Assembly (NCBI GenBank): GCA_000715635.1
Contig: KL569122.1
Location: forward strand, 32,055 to 42,098
Origin: Streptomyces violaceus
GTDB lineage: Bacteria; Actinomycetota; Actinomycetes; Streptomycetales; Streptomycetaceae
DNA: 10,044 nucleotides
Direction of reading: 5' to 3'
In this document: positions 6,681 to 10,044 of the stretch, piece by piece
Layout: the number at the start of each line of letters is the position of its first letter
Numbering within the stretch: position 1 is the first letter of the stretch
Program-made: the position numbers and the translations under genes
The notes under the pieces: model-generated
Seen by the model: only the letters and a program-made list of their open reading frames with translations
Told to the model about the DNA's origin: nothing
Database searches by the model: none

Positions 6681-7594
6681 TTGGCCAGCGCGCTCGCGAG
6701 CGCGTCGACGTTGGCGGTCATCCAGCCGAGGTAGTCCTTGCCCTTCGGCAGGGTCTCGGTCACGGGCACGACGGGGATGCCGGCCGCCTTGGCCGCCGCC
6801 TCGGTCTTCTCGGTCTGCGGGCCAGAGGTCTGCTCGTTGTAGACGAGGGCCTCGACCTTCCTGCCGCTGAACAGCGCCAGGTTCTCCTGGAGGATCCGCG
6901 GGGAGACGTCGTCCCCCTCCTCGATCGCCTCGCTGAACTCGGCGGGCGTCCGGTTGATCAGGCCGCTCGCCTCGGTCATGTACAGCGGCACGGGCTCGGT
7001 GATCGCCACGCCCGCTCCGCCGTGCTCCTTTTTGATCCGAGCTTCCTTCGCCTCCAGGGGCGCGAGCTTCGCCTTGAAAGCGGCGGCGTTCTTTCCGAAG
7101 GCGGCCGCGTCGGACGGGTCGGCCTTGGTGAGGGCCGCGGCTGTCCGGTCGACGACCTTGGCGACGGTGGGGAAGTCGTACCAGACGTGCTCGTTCAGCT
7201 CGCCGCCCTTCGGTGCGGTCTTGCCGGAGACCTTCACCGCGTTGATCACCTGGGCGGAGTCGTTGTGGCCGCCCCTCAGCATGCGGTCGACGAAGTCGTC
7301 GTAGCCGCCGCCGTTCTCGACGACGACCTCGGCCTTGGAGAGGGCGAGCTGGTTCTGGGGATCGGCCTCGTAGGAGTGCGGGTCCTGGTCGGGGTCGCTG
7401 ATGACCGAGGTGACATCGACTCTGTCACCGCCGACGCGCCGCACGATGTCGCCGTAGACGTCCGTGGAGGCGACCACCGCGACGCGGGCCGGTGTGCTCT
7501 TGCCGGCGGCGGAGTCCGACGAGCTGCCGCAGCCCGCGAGAAGGGCCAGTGACGCGCTGGTCAGCAGCGCCAGGCGGGACGTGGGCAGGGGCAT
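6677..7594 (-). CDS. znuA: Metal ABC transporter substrate-binding lipoprotein (ZnuA-like)
   Basis: A 305-residue cluster A-I solute-binding protein. It begins with a lipoprotein signal peptide: a short basic N-terminus, a hydrophobic core to about residue 18, and lipobox LAGC with Cys22 as lipidation site, followed by a Ser/Gly-rich linker. It should sit on the outer face of the membrane and deliver metal to the permease. Candidate ligands are His73 in DPHSYE, His136 in NEHVWYD, Glu200 in TEPVPLY and Glu280 in VTETLP. Typical ZnuA proteins have a third His and a His-rich loop; neither is seen. Glu at the third position recalls Mn-binding PsaA-type proteins, but those use Asp at the fourth. 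Zn is favoured because of the upstream boxes, but Mn is possible. The ATG at 7594 follows GGAGGAG at 8-nt spacing. First gene of the operon. Confidence 0.88.
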   Translation of the reverse strand: MPLPTSRLALLTSASLALLAGCGSSSDSAAGKSTPARVAVVASTDVYGDIVRRVGGDRVDVTSVISDPDQDPHSYEADPQNQLALSKAEVVVENGGGYDDFVDRMLRGGHNDSAQVINAVKVSGKTAPKGGELNEHVWYDFPTVAKVVDRTAAALTKADPSDAAAFGKNAAAFKAKLAPLEAKEARIKKEHGGAGVAITEPVPLYMTEASGLINRTPAEFSEAIEEGDDVSPRILQENLALFSGRKVEALVYNEQTSGPQTEKTEAAAKAAGIPVVPVTETLPKGKDYLGWMTANVDALASALAK

Positions 7595-7653
7595 GGCTTG
7601 GCTCCTCCATGACGGACGTGCACAAGGGGGTACTTGGCAGGCGCCACGCTAGA

Positions 7654-7668
7654 TGGGAATGAATGTCA
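7654..7668. promoter_or_regulatory. Possible Zur box, proximal to znuA
   Basis: TGGGAATGAATGTCA matches the actinobacterial Zur-type palindrome, recalled as TGAAAATGATTTTCA, at 11 of 15 positions. It lies 60 bp upstream of the znuA start, and its centre (7661) is 40 bp from that of the second box. The match is degenerate and was judged from memory of the consensus. Confidence 0.4.
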
Positions 7669-7693
7669 AGAGCGGGTTCTGGCCGAAGTCATA

Positions 7694-7708
7694 TGAAAAC
7701 CATTGCCA
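7694..7708. promoter_or_regulatory. Possible Zur box, distal to znuA
   Basis: TGAAAACCATTGCCA matches the Zur-type consensus TGAAAATCATTTTCA, the reverse reading of the same palindrome, at 12 of 15 positions. It is 100 bp upstream of the znuA start and 69 bp upstream of the divergent regulator gene. Zinc-loaded Zur would be expected to bind and repress. With the first box it suggests cooperative binding on one DNA face, about four helical turns apart. Confidence 0.5.
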
Positions 7709-7738
7709 ATTGTTGAACCGGAGATCTGGAGCGCTCTG

Positions 7739-7769
7739 GACTAGAAATCCAACCATTGGACGTGTAGTC
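7739..7769. promoter_or_regulatory. Bipartite dyad, candidate operator of the YheO-like regulator
   Basis: Nested inverted repeats share one centre at 7754: TCCAA (7748-7752) with TTGGA (7756-7760), and GACTA (7739-7743) with TAGTC (7765-7769). The 4-bp gaps on the two sides are equal in length. The right outer arm overlaps the candidate -10 element just before the regulator start. The position suits autoregulation by the divergently or downstream encoded protein; which protein binds is inferred, with the YheO-like regulator the best candidate. Confidence 0.5.
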
Positions 7770-7770
7770 T
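7765..7770 (+). promoter_or_regulatory. Candidate -10 element for a leaderless regulator mRNA
   Basis: TAGTCT fits the actinobacterial TANNNT -10 pattern and ends 6 nt before the ATG at 7777. No Shine-Dalgarno sequence precedes that ATG. Together these suggest transcription starting at or next to the A of the start codon, as in leaderless mRNAs. A convincing -35 was not found. Confidence 0.45.
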
Positions 7771-7776
7771 AAATCC

Positions 7777-8457
7777 ATGCGAGAGACTCTGACCGCGGAA
7801 CGGGATGCGATCCTCGCCGCGCTGACACCGGTCGTCGAAGGGATCGCCGCGACCTTCGGTCCGGTCTGTGAAGTCGTGCTGCACGACTACCGGAACCCGG
7901 AGAAGTCGGTGGTCGCCGTCGCCGGATCGGTGACCGGGCGGACGGTGGGCGGCGCGATGAGCGAGATCGGCATGCGCGTCCTCGCCGGCGGTGACGAGGC
8001 GGCCGACGAACTGAACTACGTGACCCGCACCCGGAACGGAGCGCTGGTGAAGTCCTCCACGATGGTGCTGAGGGATTCCACGGGGGCCGTGTTCGGCGCG
8101 CTCTGCGTCAATGTGGACGTCAGTGCCGTCAGTCAGGTCCACGGTCTGCTCGGCGCACTCGCCGGAATCCGTCCCGAGCCGGCGGAGCTGCCGACCACCA
8201 CCTTCGGCAACGACATCGACTCCGTCGTCGACGCCCTCGTCGATGTCCACCAGTCGAAGCAGCGGGGGAGCTGGGCGGAACTGGACCGCGCGGAGCGCCT
8301 GGAGCTGTTCGGCGGGCTGGACGCGCGCGGTGTCTTCGCCGTGCGCGGCGCGGTCGAGCAGGTCGCCGCCCGGCTCGGCATCTCCCGCGCCTCCGCCTAC
8401 AGCTACCTCTCCCAGGCCCGGGCCGCCCACGACACTTCCACCGGAGGACCCGCGTGA
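7777..8457 (+). CDS. YheO-like PAS/helix-turn-helix transcriptional regulator
   Basis: A 226-residue cytoplasmic DNA-binding protein. Residues about 12-125 match the YheO-like PAS domain (PAS_6 type): GPVCEVVLHDYRNPEKSVVAVAG near 28-50, and GxFGALCVNVDVS near 103-116. The C-terminal part holds the HTH_22-type domain, with GAVEQVAARLGISRASAYSYL at 191-211 as helix-turn-helix. The PAS domain probably senses a small molecule. The stop codon overlaps the start of the dehydratase gene by 4 bp (GTGA), so the two are co-transcribed and coupled; the ligand may be the substrate or product of that enzyme. YheO-type regulators next to amino acid dehydratases or deaminases are a known arrangement. The ATG at 7777 has no Shine-Dalgarno, and a leaderless mRNA is the likely explanation; no in-frame ATG lies close downstream. 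Confidence 0.82.
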   Translation: MRETLTAERDAILAALTPVVEGIAATFGPVCEVVLHDYRNPEKSVVAVAGSVTGRTVGGAMSEIGMRVLAGGDEAADELNYVTRTRNGALVKSSTMVLRDSTGAVFGALCVNVDVSAVSQVHGLLGALAGIRPEPAELPTTTFGNDIDSVVDALVDVHQSKQRGSWAELDRAERLELFGGLDARGVFAVRGAVEQVAARLGISRASAYSYLSQARAAHDTSTGGPA

Positions 8458-9431
8458 CGACCACCACCCCACCGGTCACCCTCGACGACGTCCGGGACGC
8501 CGCCGTCCGGCTCGAGGGCGTCGCCCACCGCACCCCGGTGCTGCGCTCCCGCACCCTCGACACGCTCGCCGGTGCCGAGATCCACCTCAAGTGCGAGAAC
8601 TTCCAGCGCGTCGGCGCCTTCAAGTTCCGCGGCGCCTACAACGCCGCCTCCCGCCTCACCCCCGAGCAGCTGTCCCGGGGTGTCGCCGCCTACTCCTCCG
8701 GCAACCACGCCCAGGCCGTCGCCCTGGCCGCCCGCGAGCTCGGCACCACCGCTGTGATCGTCATGCCGGAGGACGCCCCGCCGTCGAAACGGAGGGCCAC
8801 CGCCGGCTACGGCGCCGAGATCGTCACCTACGACCGCTACACCGGCGACCGTGTGGCCATCGCCGAGGCCCTGGCCGTCGAGCGGGGTCTCACCGTCATC
8901 CCGCCGTACGAGCACCCGCACGTGATGGCCGGGCAGGGCACGGCCGCGCTCGAACTCCTCGAAGAGGTGGGGGAGTTGGGGGCAATAGTGACCCCGGTCG
9001 GTGGCGGCGGGCTGATGGCCGGGAGTGCCACGGTGGCCAAGGGGCTGCACCCGGACATCCGGATGGTGGGCGTCGAACCGGAGGCCGGGGACGACACCAA
9101 GCGCTCGCTGGAGGCGGGGCGGCGCATCAGCATCCCGGTGCCGCACACCATCGCCGACGGACAGGCCCTGCACACACCGGGCGAACTCACCTTCTCCGTC
9201 AACCGGCGGCTCGTCGACGAGATCGCGCTGGTCACCGACGACGAGATCAGGGACGCAATGCGGTTCGCCTTCGAACGTCTGAAGATCGTCCTCGAGCCGA
9301 GCGGCGCCACCCCGCTCGCCGCCCTGCTGACCGGCCGCGCGGGCCGTCTCCCGCGCCGCGTCGGTGTCATCCTCTCCGGCGGCAACATCGACGCCGGACG
9401 CTTCGCCGAGCTCTGCGGCCAGCATGCCTGA
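8454..9431 (+). CDS. PLP-dependent serine/threonine dehydratase (or threo-3-hydroxyaspartate ammonia-lyase)
   Basis: A 325-residue fold-type II PLP enzyme that should deaminate a beta-hydroxy amino acid to a 2-oxo acid and ammonia. Key sites: Lys57 in GAFKFRGA (Schiff base with PLP), SSGNH at 81-85 (substrate-binding loop), GGGG at 183-186 (PLP phosphate loop) and SGGN at 308-311. The serine racemase metal site appears kept as Glu208, Gly212 and Asp214 in VEPEAGDD. VEPEAG and the HTIADG stretch also recall L-threo-3-hydroxyaspartate ammonia-lyases. There is no C-terminal ACT regulatory domain, so this is a catabolic rather than a biosynthetic IlvA enzyme. Candidate activities are serine or threonine dehydratase, serine racemase and hydroxyaspartate dehydratase; sequence alone does not decide. 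The GTG start has GGAGG at 8443-8447, 6 nt away. Confidence 0.88.
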   Translation: MTTTTPPVTLDDVRDAAVRLEGVAHRTPVLRSRTLDTLAGAEIHLKCENFQRVGAFKFRGAYNAASRLTPEQLSRGVAAYSSGNHAQAVALAARELGTTAVIVMPEDAPPSKRRATAGYGAEIVTYDRYTGDRVAIAEALAVERGLTVIPPYEHPHVMAGQGTAALELLEEVGELGAIVTPVGGGGLMAGSATVAKGLHPDIRMVGVEPEAGDDTKRSLEAGRRISIPVPHTIADGQALHTPGELTFSVNRRLVDEIALVTDDEIRDAMRFAFERLKIVLEPSGATPLAALLTGRAGRLPRRVGVILSGGNIDAGRFAELCGQHA

Positions 9432-9571
9432 GCGGGCGTTCCCTGGTTGGCGGTCCCGGAGGGGCGGGCGGACGATGGAGGGTAGGAGGCCGGCCGTCGA
9501 CGCGCGGTGTCCAGGGCCGCCGGGGAGACCGGCCCCGGCCGCGGTGCGTCGCGGCCGGAAGGGAGCGCGTC
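9432..9571. other. Intergenic region between dehydratase and cupin genes
   Basis: A 140-bp GC-rich gap with no gene. It holds a strong hairpin at 9535-9558 directly before the cupin ribosome-binding site, listed separately. No clear promoter was identified, so the cupin gene may be read through from the dehydratase or from a promoter that cannot be recognised by eye. Confidence 0.5.
9535..9558 (+). terminator. Strong hairpin: terminator or translation-control element
   Basis: CCGGCCGCG (9535-9543) and CGCGGCCGG (9550-9558) form a perfect 9-bp all-GC stem with a 6-nt loop. The last two bases of the right arm are the first two of the cupin Shine-Dalgarno region (GGAAGGGA, 9557-9564). It could end the dehydratase transcript or shade the ribosome-binding site. 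There is no U-tract. Confidence 0.5.
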
Positions 9572-9928
9572 ATGTTGGAAGTGAAGACGCTCGACAAGCC
9601 GGACGAGCGGCGTGATTTCCCCCGCGGTCACCTCGAAGCCGTCCATATGACGGACCTCGACTTCGCCGTGGCGACCTTCGAGCCCGGCTGGCGCTGGACC
9701 GAGTCCGTGGCCCCGCTCGCGGGCACCGACACCTGTCAGATGCACCACAACGGCTACGTCCTCCAAGGCCGCATGCGCATCCGCATGGACGACGGCGGCG
9801 AGATCGAGGTCGGACCCGGCGACGTCTACGTCGTCTCGCCCGGACACGACGCCTGGGTCGTGGGCGACGAGCAGGCCGTGGTCTACGACTTCCAGGGGCA
9901 GACGGCGAGGGAGTTCGCGAAGAAGTAG
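9572..9928 (+). CDS. Small cupin-domain protein
   Basis: A 118-residue single-domain protein that fits the cupin beta-barrel. The first cupin motif region is CQMHHNGYVLQGRMRI at 55-70, with His58 and His59 as possible metal ligands. The second is GPGDVYVVSPGHDAWV at 81-96, with His92. The usual Glu of the first motif is absent, so metal binding could be altered. The combination of an HxGYVLxG-like segment with a PGHDAWVVGDE ending recalls a group of small actinobacterial cupins of unknown role, some of which are linked to nucleotide cyclase-type proteins. The ATG at 9572 follows GGGAG at 9561-9565 with 6-nt spacing. It lies 140 bp after the dehydratase gene on the same strand; a functional link is not shown. 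Enzyme activity cannot be assigned. Confidence 0.82.
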   Translation: MLEVKTLDKPDERRDFPRGHLEAVHMTDLDFAVATFEPGWRWTESVAPLAGTDTCQMHHNGYVLQGRMRIRMDDGGEIEVGPGDVYVVSPGHDAWVVGDEQAVVYDFQGQTAREFAKK

Positions 9929-9935
9929 TACCGCC

Positions 9936-9965
9936 TTGCTCTCCGGAAACCGATCGGTTTACACT
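9936..9965 (+). promoter_or_regulatory. Candidate promoter of the right-edge gene
   Basis: TTGCTC (9936-9941) as -35 and TACACT (9960-9965, matching TANNNT) as -10 are separated by 18 bp. The first palindromic operator lies in the spacer. The -35 is weak, so the assignment rests on the -10 and on the operator position. Confidence 0.4.
9947..9960. promoter_or_regulatory. Palindromic operator 1 (TetR-type)
   Basis: AAACCGATCGGTTT is a perfect 14-bp palindrome. The core AACCGATCGGTT is repeated exactly at 9978-9989. Palindromes of this kind are typical TetR/AcrR-family operators in Streptomyces. It sits between the candidate -35 and -10, where a bound repressor would block polymerase. Confidence 0.75.
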
Positions 9966-9977
9966 CCCTTCAAGGGG

Positions 9978-9989
9978 AACCGATCGGTT
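9978..9989. promoter_or_regulatory. Palindromic operator 2 (TetR-type)
   Basis: AACCGATCGGTT is a perfect 12-bp palindrome, the second copy of the upstream operator. The centres are 30 bp apart, near three helical turns, so two repressor dimers could bind on nearly the same face. It lies just downstream of the predicted transcription start. Confidence 0.75.
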
Positions 9990-10019
9990 TCCCATGTGGA
10001 GAACATGAGGGAGACCCCA

Positions 10020-10044
10020 ATGACCGCCATCGAAGGTTCCTGTC
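10020..10044 (+). CDS. Start of a gene cut by the window edge, function unknown
   Basis: Only eight full codons are visible (MTAIEGSC). ATG at 10020 is preceded by GAGGGAG at 10007-10013 with 6-nt spacing, a good ribosome-binding site. An in-frame ATG at 10005 has a poorer-spaced site. The gene would be controlled by the two palindromic operators upstream. The product cannot be identified from eight residues. Confidence 0.6.

Noticed and set aside
7664..7669. TTGACA on the minus strand as the znuA -35 element
   Set aside because: The only TANNNT candidate downstream (TAGCGT, 7646-7651 on the minus strand) leaves a 12-bp spacer, too short for a standard promoter. It may simply be part of the Zur-like box.
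8111..9571. Plus-strand open frame running through the regulator and dehydratase in another frame before the cupin
   Set aside because: The upstream part is an Arg/Pro-rich shadow of the two real genes. Only the last 118 codons, from the ATG at 9572 with its own ribosome-binding site, look like a real protein.
1..10044. CRISPR arrays, tRNA or rRNA genes, insertion sequences, att sites
   Set aside because: No regularly spaced direct repeats, tRNA-like folds, rRNA segments, transposase or integrase sequences were seen on either strand.

Overview
The window looks like high-GC Streptomyces, or a close actinomycete: third codon positions are almost all G or C, GTG starts are common, genes overlap by 4 bp, Shine-Dalgarno sequences are AGGAG-like, and the protein families are typical of the genus. 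No origin, tRNA, rRNA, CRISPR array or insertion sequence was seen. The region reads as a set of small metabolic and metal-handling modules, each with its own candidate control site.

Left part (1-2330): an iron-regulated siderophore locus. A 19-bp IdeR/DmdR-type iron box (1428-1446) lies in a divergent promoter region. Leftward it serves an ATP-grasp ligase gene, which overlaps by 4 bp the start of a gene resembling IucA/IucC NRPS-independent siderophore synthetases and running off the window. Rightward it serves a FhuF-like 2Fe-2S ferric-siderophore reductase gene. The expected logic is that low iron relieves repression, the siderophore is made, and FhuF releases iron from the imported complex. 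A hairpin at the fhuF stop codon probably separates this unit from the convergent genes beyond it.

Middle-left (2330-4553): a two-gene minus-strand operon, a berberine-bridge-type flavin oxidoreductase followed by an alpha/beta hydrolase. Between it and the next module (4554-4950) is an intergenic stretch and the frameshifted C-terminal remnant of an amidohydrolase.

Centre (4951-7594): a complete metal ABC importer (substrate-binding lipoprotein, ATPase, permease) in a tightly overlapping minus-strand operon. Two Zur-like 15-bp boxes lie upstream. The binding protein seems to have a His-His-Glu-Glu ligand set and no His-rich loop, so Zn is likely but Mn is possible.

Right part (7777-9928): divergent from the importer, a YheO-like PAS/HTH regulator overlaps by 4 bp a PLP-dependent serine/threonine (or threo-3-hydroxyaspartate) dehydratase. 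The regulator has no Shine-Dalgarno sequence and its start is overlapped by a bipartite dyad that could be an autoregulatory operator. A small cupin gene follows, with a strong hairpin just before its ribosome-binding site. At the right edge, two copies of a TetR-type palindrome 30 bp apart lie over a candidate promoter in front of a gene cut off by the window end.
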